The notes under the pieces were generated by a model. It searched no databases. It was given only the letters and a program-made list of their open reading frames with translations, and had not been told where the DNA came from. 64,000 bases of DNA from Maricaulis sp. GTDB lineage: Bacteria; Pseudomonadota; Alphaproteobacteria; Caulobacterales; Maricaulaceae. Made by a program: the position numbers and the translations under genes. Within the stretch, counting starts at the first letter, position 1; every line of letters starts with the position of its first letter. Below, piece by piece: positions 17,585 to 25,061 of the stretch. The DNA lies in contig NZ_JASBRW010000076.1 in the NCBI RefSeq assembly GCF_030149235.1, positions 1 through 64,000 of the forward strand, read 5' to 3'.

Positions 17585-19264
17585 CTAGTCCTCAACCCAG
17601 TCGCGCGCGAGATAGCGCGATGCCAGCCAGAAGAAGACGGCGGCGACGATATAGAGCATCGAACCGGCCAGGATCGACATGCGCAGGCTGTCATCGCCGA
17701 ATTGCGGCTCGAGCACCGTCGAGACGCGGCCCAGCACGTAAACACCGCCACCGATACCGACCAGATTATTGATCAGCAGGAAGACCGAGGAGGCGCGGGT
17801 TCGCATGTCCGGCGGTACGAGGTGCTGGAAGGCGGACAGGACCGGACCCAGCCAGGCCAGACCCAGCGCCGTCGGCACAAACATGAAGGCCGTCGCAATC
17901 CAGACCGTCGGCGACATGATGCCGAGCCAGTAAAACGGCGCGGTAAAGATGAAGGCGATAGCCGGAACAATGGCGAAAGCCGAGCGGCTGCGCTTGCCCA
18001 TCCAGTCGCCCATCACCCCACCGAGCACAATGCCCAGGCTGCCGGCGACGAAGAGAACGCCCCCAAACACCCAGCCGGTCTGGACCAGGCCGAGATCGAA
18101 TGTGCGCGAGAAGAAGGATGGCAGCCAGAAGAAAATGCCATAGCCCATCATCGAAGACGCCGAAGCGCCGGCCACCATGAGCCAGAAGCTGTGCTTCTCC
18201 AGCGTTACCTCAAGGAAGTCCCGGAAGGTGAAGAAGAAGGCGCCCATCAACATGCCGGCCACGGCGCGGCCAATCAGCCAGCCATAGGCGCTCCAGCCCA
18301 ACTCCGTGCCCGTAACCAGCGCGCCGCCCACCCAGGCCACCAGGCCGGGCACCAGGACAAGCCCGGAGGTGATCAGCATGATCTGAACGACATTGGTATT
18401 GCGTGCCCACAGGCCACCCGCATACCAGCCGCACGCCGCACCGGCCGACGCGGCCAGTAGCAACATCCAGATCGGCTGCGCCGCATTGGCCCCGAAGAGC
18501 AAGATGTTGAACACGGACAAGAGGCTCGGCGCCGCGAGGATGACTGCGCCGCGCAAGGCCAGCATTTTCGCCTTCTTGTCCGAGAGCGGACCGACCGCAG
18601 GCTTCTCCGCCGCCGGGGCCACTGGCTGGGCGTCATACTGGCCGCGCACCGGCTCCTTCACCAGGAACTTGAAGAGCGGTGCAACAAAGACACCCGCCAG
18701 ACCAACAATGATAAAGGCCGAGCGCCAATCGAGATTTTCCGAGAAAGCGCCACTGGCGATCAGCGAGCCGGCAATCACACCGAAAGCCGAGCCAACCGGG
18801 ATGCCCAGCGAATAGATTGCGAGGGCCCGAGCCCGCTCAGAAGGGGGGTTATAGTCCGCGATAATGGTGTAGGCCGGTGCGACGCCGCCGGCTTCACCGA
18901 CACCGACACCGACGCGGGCCAGGAAAAGATGCATGAAATTCTGGGCGAAACCGCTCAGCGCCGTGAAGGCCGACCAGACCGTCAGCGAGATCGTCATGAT
19001 CCAGGTTCGGTCCATACGGTCGGCCAGCCAAGCGATGGGTACGCCGAGGGTAGAATAGAGCAGGGCGAAGGCGATGCCCCCCAAAAGACCGAGCTGTTCG
19101 TCGCTCAGGCCGAGCTCGTCCTTGATCGGGATGGCGAGAATGGAAATGATCTGGCGATCCAGAAAGTTGAACGCGTAGACGATGAACAGCATCGCCAGAA
19201 CCAGTGTCCGATAGCTCTTGCTATGCTTCGGTTGCGCATCGTCCGCGCTGGCATTATCGGCCAT
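17585..19264 (-). CDS. MFS transporter, spinster-like
   Basis: Inner-membrane transporter of 559 residues, longer than the usual 400-450 because of an insert in the central part (about residues 200-320) that holds extra hydrophobic segments. The N-terminal half shows FNFLDRQIISIL and the MFS loop WLADRMDR, then GVGVGEAGGVAPAYTIIADY. These match spinster-type carriers common in Caulobacterales and sphingomonads. Substrate unknown. First gene of a two-gene unit with the hydrolase. Confidence 0.88.
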   Translation of the reverse strand: MADNASADDAQPKHSKSYRTLVLAMLFIVYAFNFLDRQIISILAIPIKDELGLSDEQLGLLGGIAFALLYSTLGVPIAWLADRMDRTWIMTISLTVWSAFTALSGFAQNFMHLFLARVGVGVGEAGGVAPAYTIIADYNPPSERARALAIYSLGIPVGSAFGVIAGSLIASGAFSENLDWRSAFIIVGLAGVFVAPLFKFLVKEPVRGQYDAQPVAPAAEKPAVGPLSDKKAKMLALRGAVILAAPSLLSVFNILLFGANAAQPIWMLLLAASAGAACGWYAGGLWARNTNVVQIMLITSGLVLVPGLVAWVGGALVTGTELGWSAYGWLIGRAVAGMLMGAFFFTFRDFLEVTLEKHSFWLMVAGASASSMMGYGIFFWLPSFFSRTFDLGLVQTGWVFGGVLFVAGSLGIVLGGVMGDWMGKRSRSAFAIVPAIAFIFTAPFYWLGIMSPTVWIATAFMFVPTALGLAWLGPVLSAFQHLVPPDMRTRASSVFLLINNLVGIGGGVYVLGRVSTVLEPQFGDDSLRMSILAGSMLYIVAAVFFWLASRYLARDWVED

Positions 19265-19462
19265 GTATTCTCTCCCCTTGGCGGCACCACTTCTTGTTCC
19301 GGTCGCGGTGCCTACTCCGGCGCAAACATGAATGACCGTTCAGGTTTGGTCAAATCGCAAATGCTCTTATTCAGTCTGTGATCTCCGGCTTGCGTCTGGC
19401 GCGTACCGATGCAGGATGTCGCACCTTGGCCGCACAGACGGCAAAGTCCAAGGGGGGACACG

Positions 19463-21199
19463 ATGAAAAATCTTATTCTCGTAGCGACGGTTAGCAGCCT
19501 TGCGCTCGCCGCGTGCCAGCAATCCGCACCGGTCGAGGAGACCGAAACCGAAACCTCTGCGGCGACCGAAGCCGCTGCCGCACCGGCCGAACGCGTGGTC
19601 GAAGTGCCGTCGATGGACGGGGTCAGCACCTCCTCCGAGATCACCGATGCAGACCTGCGCTATCGCATCTCGACCCTGGCGGACGACCATTTCGAGGGCC
19701 GCGCCCCGGCGACGCCGGGCGGTGTTGCGGCGAGCCAGTGGATTGCCGACGAAATGGCGCGCATCGGCCTGCAGCCGGGCTACGAGGGAAGTTATTTCCA
19801 GCCCGTCCCGCTGCTCGAAGTGACGCTGGATACGGATAATTCCAGCTTCGACATTGCCTTTGAGGGCGAGCCGCTGGGCCTGGCGATGAGCCAGGACGTG
19901 GTCTACTGGACCAAGCGCAATGCCGATGAAGTGACCGTCGAGGACAGCGAACTGGTCTTTGTCGGCTATGGCGTCGTGGCGCCTGAATATGGCTGGAACG
20001 ACTATGCCGGCGTCGATGTCGAGGGCAAGACGGTGGTGATGCTGGTCAATGACCCCGGCTATGCCAATCCCGATGCCGGCATCTTCAACGGCAATGCCAT
20101 GACCTATTATGGCCGCTGGACCTACAAGTATGAGGAAGCGGCGCGCCAGGGCGCTGCCGGTGTCATCGTCATCCACCAGACCGAACCGGCCTCCTATGGC
20201 TGGAATGTCGTCTCCGGCTCCTGGACCGGCGCCCAGCTCGACCTCGCCCGCGCGCCGGGCGAAGGCACGTTTGCCAGCGTTGAGAGCTGGATCAGCGAAA
20301 GCTCGGCCCAGCGCCTGTTCGAACTGTCCGGCCTGGACTTCGATGCCCTCACGGCAGCCGCGGCCCAGCCGGGCTTTGAAGCCGTGGAAATGACCGGGCT
20401 GACGGCCAGTGCCAGCCTGCGCAACAGCGCCCGCACGCTGGATTCGCGCAATGTGGTCGGTGTCGTCGAAGGCACAGAGCGTCCGGATGAATTCGTCATC
20501 TACACCGCGCACTGGGACCATATAGGCATGCGCCAGCGTTTCGATACGGATGACCAGATCTATAACGGCGCCGTCGACAATGCGACCGGAACCGCCGCCA
20601 TCCTGGAAATCGGCGAGGCTTTCGTCGCCAACCCGCCGGAGCGCTCGGTGATGATCCTGGCGGTGACGGCCGAGGAATCCGGCCTGCTCGGCTCGGCCTA
20701 TTATGGCGCCAACCCGATCCAGCCGCTGTCACAGACGGTCGGCGGGCTCAATATCGACGCCATCCTGCCCATGGGCCGCTCCAATGACGTCGTCGTGGTC
20801 GGCTATGGCGCCTCCGAGCTGGAGGATATCCTGACCGTCCAGGCCGAAGCCCAGGGCCGCTATATCGTGCCGGACCCGAACCCGGAGGCGGGCTATTTCT
20901 ACCGCTCTGATCATATCTCCCTGGCCAAGCAGGGCGTGCCGATGCTGTATGCCGATGGCGGTTTCGACCTGCGGGACGGGGGCACGGAAGCGGGCGCAGC
21001 CTTCGCCGCGGAATACCGCGCGCGCCGCTATCACGCCCCGGCGGACGAGTATTCCGACGACTGGAATATGGAGGGCATGGTCGAGGACGCCCAACTCTTC
21101 TTCAATGTCGGTACCGAGCTGGCCAATTCCGCGACCTGGCCGAACTGGTATGAGGGCAATGAGTTCCGCGCCCTGCGCGATGCCCAGCGTCCGGACTAG
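19463..21199 (+). CDS. Secreted M28-family metallopeptidase lipoprotein
   Basis: 578 residues from ATG 19463, chosen for the strong GGGGGGA ribosome binding site just upstream. The signal sequence ends in lipobox LAAC (Cys near 18), followed by an acidic Glu/Thr/Ala-rich linker. A PA-like insert (about 170-290) precedes the Zn-peptidase core: TAHWDH, VDNATGTAAILE, TAEESGLLGSAYYG and a late RSDHISLAKQGVPML. These supply the expected His/Asp/Glu ligands of a two-zinc aminopeptidase. Likely role: peptide degradation at the cell surface or in the periplasm. It has its own terminator. Confidence 0.9.
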   Translation: MKNLILVATVSSLALAACQQSAPVEETETETSAATEAAAAPAERVVEVPSMDGVSTSSEITDADLRYRISTLADDHFEGRAPATPGGVAASQWIADEMARIGLQPGYEGSYFQPVPLLEVTLDTDNSSFDIAFEGEPLGLAMSQDVVYWTKRNADEVTVEDSELVFVGYGVVAPEYGWNDYAGVDVEGKTVVMLVNDPGYANPDAGIFNGNAMTYYGRWTYKYEEAARQGAAGVIVIHQTEPASYGWNVVSGSWTGAQLDLARAPGEGTFASVESWISESSAQRLFELSGLDFDALTAAAAQPGFEAVEMTGLTASASLRNSARTLDSRNVVGVVEGTERPDEFVIYTAHWDHIGMRQRFDTDDQIYNGAVDNATGTAAILEIGEAFVANPPERSVMILAVTAEESGLLGSAYYGANPIQPLSQTVGGLNIDAILPMGRSNDVVVVGYGASELEDILTVQAEAQGRYIVPDPNPEAGYFYRSDHISLAKQGVPMLYADGGFDLRDGGTEAGAAFAAEYRARRYHAPADEYSDDWNMEGMVEDAQLFFNVGTELANSATWPNWYEGNEFRALRDAQRPD

Positions 21200-21237
21200 G
21201 ACCTGGTAACCGGCGAAAGCCTGACAGCAGACAAAAG

Positions 21238-21266
21238 AAAGGGCGGTCCGCCAAGGCCGCCCTTTT
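21238..21266 (+). terminator. Terminator of the M28 peptidase gene, probably bidirectional
   Basis: Stem GGGCGGTC / GGCCGCCC (one G-U pair) extended by AAA/TTT, loop about 6 nt, followed by TTTTTCTTTT. On the minus strand the same hairpin lies about 25 nt past the regulator stop at 21291 and is followed by TTTCTTTT. Confidence 0.82.
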
Positions 21267-21290
21267 TCTTTTCCGTCCTGCGCGAAAAGG

Positions 21291-21947
21291 TCAGAAGGTC
21301 TTGCGGATGGTAAACCGGTCCCCGCGTTCCTGCAGCCGCCGCGTATAGGTCGGCTCATCGATCACCGCGCCGGCATGCACGCAATACACAGTGCGGGCTT
21401 CCGACAGGCGCGGCCAGTGAATGAAGTCGCACAACACAGTCTTCATGCCGGAGGCGACATTGATTTCAAGCGTGCCCAGGCTCTGGGCGAAGGCGAGATT
21501 GGATTGGAACATGCCCTGCTCGCGGACCTGGTCCATATTGGAGGAGAAGTCGCCGCCGAGGAATTGCTGCGCCTGGCGCCCCTCGATCGCCTCGCGGCCA
21601 ACCCCGAAGAGGTCGAGCGCGCCGTTGGAAATGGCCTTGAACATGCCCAGGCTGTCGGTGACGAATTCAATACCCGGATTGAGCGTGACCAAGTCGACCC
21701 AAGTCGGTGCGGGCGCGACCACGAACGCATCCTGGACCAGCTCGGCCAGGCGCCGCTTGACCCGCTCTGGCGGATCGGACTCGCCGTTTTCCCAGCGGGA
21801 AATCATGGCCTGGGTGACGCCAAGGTCTGCAGCAAGAGCCGCCTGTTTCAGCCGTTTGGACATCCGGAAATTGCGGATGATCGACGGCCAATTCACCTTA
21901 CCAGACGATACTGACAGGTTGATATCGTGCACCAAGCTCGTCCCCAA
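21291..21947 (-). CDS. HTH (XRE) regulator with PAS-like C-terminus, third of tandem array
   Basis: Up to 218 residues from TTG 21947. GTG 21932, with GGGACGAG just upstream, is an equal candidate. The HTH lies at about 28-62, with VTQAMISRWENG as recognition helix. The C-terminal sensor-like region (about 80-200) aligns with the two upstream paralogues at FVTDSLGMFKAISNGA and near MFQSNLAF but is the most divergent of the three. It follows the second paralogue by only 8 nt. The ligand and target are unknown. Confidence 0.8.
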   Translation of the reverse strand: MGTSLVHDINLSVSSGKVNWPSIIRNFRMSKRLKQAALAADLGVTQAMISRWENGESDPPERVKRRLAELVQDAFVVAPAPTWVDLVTLNPGIEFVTDSLGMFKAISNGALDLFGVGREAIEGRQAQQFLGGDFSSNMDQVREQGMFQSNLAFAQSLGTLEINVASGMKTVLCDFIHWPRLSEARTVYCVHAGAVIDEPTYTRRLQERGDRFTIRKTF

Positions 21948-21955
21948 TTAAGCGT

Positions 21956-22600
21956 CTAGTCGACAGGCACGACCCGCGTCTGTCCGCCGAATTCCTCCCG
22001 CAGGGCATCCAACTCCGCTTCGTCCACGCGTGCCCCGGTGAGAATCCAGCGCGGCCTCCTATCCTCGCCGCGCCGCCACCAATGCATGTTGTGAACGCAG
22101 AAGGAATCCTCCGCGCCATCGGGCCTGTGAAAACAGTACCTCTCAGCACTTTCAACGGTTTCGACCCGTTCGTCAAAGAATCCTGTCTTCGAAAGCCACG
22201 AAAAGAGTTTCAGGAGGTCACCAGAAAAGACTTCATCGATCCGTTGCCCCTCAAAATCTCCGCGCGCGATCCCGGTCTCGCGGATCATGCCGACACTGAC
22301 AGTCTCAATCCGGCCATCGGGATCAATCACGGCAGCGATGGCGGGCTGATCGGTGACAAACTGGCGCCAGCCGACCATCGGGGTCGACAGGGTTTCCATC
22401 TCGACCATGGCCAGGATGCGCTTCTGCATCTCCCGCCCCGGCGCAATCGCGCCGGATTCCCAGCGTGAGATCATCGCCTGGGTCACATTCAGGTCCTCGG
22501 CCAGGGACGCCTGTTTCATGTTCTTGGAGAAGCGGTATTTCTTGAGGACACCCGGCCAATCGATGTCCGCAATTTCGGATTTCCTCGGGGCCCGCACCAT
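21956..22600 (-). CDS. HTH (XRE) regulator with PAS-like domain, second of tandem array
   Basis: 214 residues from ATG 22600, chosen because GGAAGG precedes it and the upstream paralogue ends 2 nt before. The HTH VTQAMISRWESG is near residues 40-51. The PAS-like segment VIDPDGRIETVS...DEVFSGDLLKLF and the block GFFDERVETVESAERY closely match the first paralogue. Probably a DNA-binding sensor of a small ligand or redox state; nothing in the sequence names the signal. Confidence 0.85.
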   Translation of the reverse strand: MVRAPRKSEIADIDWPGVLKKYRFSKNMKQASLAEDLNVTQAMISRWESGAIAPGREMQKRILAMVEMETLSTPMVGWRQFVTDQPAIAAVIDPDGRIETVSVGMIRETGIARGDFEGQRIDEVFSGDLLKLFSWLSKTGFFDERVETVESAERYCFHRPDGAEDSFCVHNMHWWRRGEDRRPRWILTGARVDEAELDALREEFGGQTRVVPVD

Positions 22601-22602
22601 GA

Positions 22603-23235
22603 TCAGATCGCCTTCCGTAATACGTTTGGTCCACCCAGGCGGTCCCTTACGTCTTGATAATTCTGCTCGGTCACTTCCGACCCTGATGCCAGCCACAATA
22701 TGCGCGGCCCCGGCATGAAAACCGGCCGATGCAGACCATGGGCAAAAAAGCTGTCCGCCTTATCATCGCGGAGGACATAGCGCTCGGCGCTCTCGGCGCC
22801 AGCGATCCGGCCCTGGAAAAAGCCGGCATTGTGCAACCGCTCAAACAGGTTCACGGCATCGCCCTGGAATAAGTCATCGAGGCGGCGGCCACATATATCA
22901 GCGGCCGGCTTGCCAACGAGACGGGCAAAGCCGCGACTGGCGGTCTCGACCACCCCGTCCTGATCGACAACAAACACCATGCAGGGATTGTGCGCGATCC
23001 GCTGCAACCAGACATCACGCGAAATCGTGGCGCTATCGGCCCAGAAGAGATCAAAGAGCAGGTCCTGGACTCGGCGGCTTGGGGCAGCACCGCCCGCCTC
23101 CCAGCGCGAAACCATGGTCTGGGTCACGGCGAGGCGATCAGCGAGCTCGGTTTGATTTAAACCCGCAGACACGCGATAATGCCGAACCACGGCCGGCCAA
23201 TAAATGTCACTTGTGTTGAATCGCGTATCCATCAT
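22603..23235 (-). CDS. HTH (XRE) regulator with PAS-like domain, first of tandem array
   Basis: 210 residues. The N-terminal HTH has recognition helix VTQTMVSRWEAG. The PAS-like domain begins FVVDQDGVVETASRGFARLVG and continues DDLFQGDAVNLF; the block GFFQGRIAGAESAERY is shared with the second copy. It heads a three-gene operon (gaps 2 and 8 nt) divergent from the PiT-like permease. A perfect inverted repeat 42-58 nt upstream of its start may be its autoregulatory operator. The three copies probably arose by duplication. Confidence 0.85.
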   Translation of the reverse strand: MMDTRFNTSDIYWPAVVRHYRVSAGLNQTELADRLAVTQTMVSRWEAGGAAPSRRVQDLLFDLFWADSATISRDVWLQRIAHNPCMVFVVDQDGVVETASRGFARLVGKPAADICGRRLDDLFQGDAVNLFERLHNAGFFQGRIAGAESAERYVLRDDKADSFFAHGLHRPVFMPGPRILWLASGSEVTEQNYQDVRDRLGGPNVLRKAI

Positions 23236-23276
23236 CAGGTCTTAGAACCAGACACACTCCGTTTCCGCTAGCACTC

Positions 23277-23293
23277 GGTTATATTTTATAACC
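23277..23293. promoter_or_regulatory. Inverted repeat GGTTATA-TTT-TATAACC, candidate operator
   Basis: Perfect 7-bp arms with a 3-nt spacer in the 227-base divergent gap between the HTH array and the permease. The position, 42-58 nt before the first regulator start, suits autoregulation by an HTH dimer. The rest of the gap holds no gene; a TTGACA-like hexamer is at 23360-23365 without an obvious -10. Confidence 0.5.
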
Positions 23294-23462
23294 ACTTTCT
23301 GCAGGCCTGTGAACCCCTAGTGCAATGACGCGTCGATTGATTCCCGGCAATCGAGAGCTTTGACAGTTTTGTGAAAAACGCACTCCGGCAGCCATTCTGG
23401 ATTGCTACTTATTCGCAGCCGTTGCAGTTTCCGCCGCAATTGAATTCCTTGGGGAACGTTCG

Positions 23463-24542
23463 ATGGAAAATCTGAGTTTTTGGGTGTGGACCTGGTCGAT
23501 CATCGGCTTTTTGATCGCGGCCTACTCCATCGTGGCCAATGACGCCATTCAGACGCTGGGCACCTTTCTTTCATCGAACGCGAACCGGCCATGGTGGGTG
23601 CTGTGGATTTACGCCAGCTCCATCATCGTTGCGGTGATGATATACGGTTATTTCGCCTATAATGGCGACATTGCCTTCGACCGCCTCAACACCATCCCCT
23701 ACCCGGAGAACGGGGTGCAATGGTATCATGCCATTCCGCCCTTCTTCCTGCTGATCCTGACCCGGTTCGGCGTGCCGGTCTCGACGACCTTCCTTGTCCT
23801 GACCATTTTCGCCCTTACCGGCGGCCGCGACACTGAAGGCGTGCTGCCCAGCATGCTGCAGAAGTCGGCACTGGGTTACCTCGTTGCGATCAGCGCGGCT
23901 TTCTTCGTCTACCTCCTGGTTTCGCGCTTCTTCGAGCGCTGGATCACCAACACCAAGGATCAGCCCATCAAGCTGCACTGGTATGTGCTGCAATGGGCCT
24001 CGACGGCCTTCCTGTGGTCGCAATGGCTGATGCAGGACCTGGCCAACATCTTCGTCTTCCTGCCGCGCGAAACCGTGATCACCGACGCCGGTACAGCCGT
24101 CAGCTTCACGCCATACCTGCTGGTCTTTGCCACGCTCGTGATGCTCGTGCTGCACGCCTATATCTTCAAAACCCGCGGTGGTGAGATCCAGAAGATCGTC
24201 TTGACCAAGACCAATACGACAGATGTCCGTGCAGCCACCCTAGTCGACTTTATCTACGGTCTGATCCTGCTTTATTTCAAAGAGCTCAACGACATCCCGA
24301 TGTCGACGACCTGGGTCTTCCTCGGCATGCTCGCCGGCCGCGAGATTGCGATTTCCTATATCGCGGGCCTGCGCGGCAAGCTGGCTGCACTTGGTGACGT
24401 TCTCACCGACATCATCCGCGCCTTCATCGGCCTTGTGATCTCGGTCATTCTCGCCATCTTCCTGCCGGCCATGGCCAAGGGCGAGCTCGGCGTGGTCCTG
24501 TCCGACTTCCCGGGATATCTGACCAACGTGCTCGGCTTCTAG
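23463..24542 (+). CDS. Divergent PiT-like (inorganic phosphate transporter superfamily) permease
   Basis: Inner-membrane protein of 359 residues with about ten helices. It shows the internal duplication of PiT transporters in diverged form. Half 1 has VANDAIQTLGT (24-34) and PVSTT (105-109). Half 2 has QDLANIFVFLPR (191-202) and PMSTT (279-283), where classical PiT proteins have GxND and PVSTTH. So the fold is probably PiT, but anion specificity may differ because the second ND is altered to QD. Product names in databases are likely hypothetical. GGGGAACG precedes the ATG. It is divergent from the regulator array. Confidence 0.72.
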   Translation: MENLSFWVWTWSIIGFLIAAYSIVANDAIQTLGTFLSSNANRPWWVLWIYASSIIVAVMIYGYFAYNGDIAFDRLNTIPYPENGVQWYHAIPPFFLLILTRFGVPVSTTFLVLTIFALTGGRDTEGVLPSMLQKSALGYLVAISAAFFVYLLVSRFFERWITNTKDQPIKLHWYVLQWASTAFLWSQWLMQDLANIFVFLPRETVITDAGTAVSFTPYLLVFATLVMLVLHAYIFKTRGGEIQKIVLTKTNTTDVRAATLVDFIYGLILLYFKELNDIPMSTTWVFLGMLAGREIAISYIAGLRGKLAALGDVLTDIIRAFIGLVISVILAIFLPAMAKGELGVVLSDFPGYLTNVLGF

Positions 24543-24546
24543 AGCC

Positions 24547-24560
24547 TGACGTAGACGTCA
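24547..24560. promoter_or_regulatory. Palindrome TGACGT-AG-ACGTCA upstream of fdsG
   Basis: Perfect 6-bp arms with a 2-nt spacer, starting 5 nt after the permease stop and 73-86 nt upstream of the fdsG start. Suitable in size and place for a dimeric regulator of the formate dehydrogenase operon. The binder is unknown. Confidence 0.4.
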
Positions 24561-24595
24561 ACAAAGTCGTTTCCTTTCGCCGCTTTGTCGGTAAA

Positions 24596-24626
24596 CTCCC
24601 CGGTATAAGAATATGATACCGGGGAG
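24596..24626 (+). promoter_or_regulatory. Perfect 11-bp hairpin covering the fdsG ribosome binding site
   Basis: CTCCCCGGTAT (24596-24606) and ATACCGGGGAG (24616-24626) pair fully around a 9-nt loop. The 3' arm contains GGGGAG, the Shine-Dalgarno sequence lying 6 nt before the GTG start at 24633. In RNA the stem would hide the ribosome site; in DNA it is a long palindromic operator. No T-run follows, so it is not an intrinsic terminator. Confidence 0.65.
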
Positions 24627-24632
24627 CAGACC

Positions 24633-25061
24633 GTGTCGCATCATGGCGATGGGATAGCGGAAATCTGCACACACCACAGGGACGAACCGTCCGCCCTGAT
24701 CGAGATCCTGCACGATGTGCAGGCGCGCTTCGGTCATGTCAGCGATGAGGCGGCCCGCGAGATTGCCGCGCGGCTGAACATCACCCGCGCGGATATCCAC
24801 GGCGTGCGCAGTTTTTACCACGACTTCACCACCGTTCCGACCGAACCGGTGCGGATCAAGCTGTGCCGTGCCGAAGCCTGCCAGGCGGTCGGCAGCGAAC
24901 AGCTCGCGACGGCGCTGGAAGCCCGCGGCATCGAAACCGAGACCGTTTACTGCCTCGGAAATTGCGCTCTCGGCCCGGCGGCCATGATCCAGCAGCGCCT
25001 GATCGGACGCGCCAGTGTGGACAGCCTGGAACGCGCCCGGGCGGAGGCGCTGGATGACTGA
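24633..25061 (+). CDS. fdsG: NAD-dependent formate dehydrogenase gamma subunit (NuoE-like)
   Basis: Carries a [2Fe-2S] cluster that passes electrons within the soluble formate dehydrogenase diaphorase. 142 residues from GTG 24633. The cluster ligands are Cys78, Cys83, Cys107 and Cys111 (CRAEAC and CLGNC). SFYHDFTT in place of the longer NuoE sequence is typical of FdsG/HoxE-type proteins. First gene of fdsGBACD; its stop overlaps fdsB by 8 nt. Confidence 0.93.
   Translation: MSHHGDGIAEICTHHRDEPSALIEILHDVQARFGHVSDEAAREIAARLNITRADIHGVRSFYHDFTTVPTEPVRIKLCRAEACQAVGSEQLATALEARGIETETVYCLGNCALGPAAMIQQRLIGRASVDSLERARAEALDD

Noticed and set aside
23360-23388. A sigma-70-type promoter before the PiT-like gene
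   Set aside because: TTGACA is present but nothing like a -10 box lies 16-18 nt downstream.
24596-24626. An intrinsic terminator for the PiT-like gene
   Set aside because: No T-run follows the stem and the 3' arm serves as ribosome binding site for fdsG.
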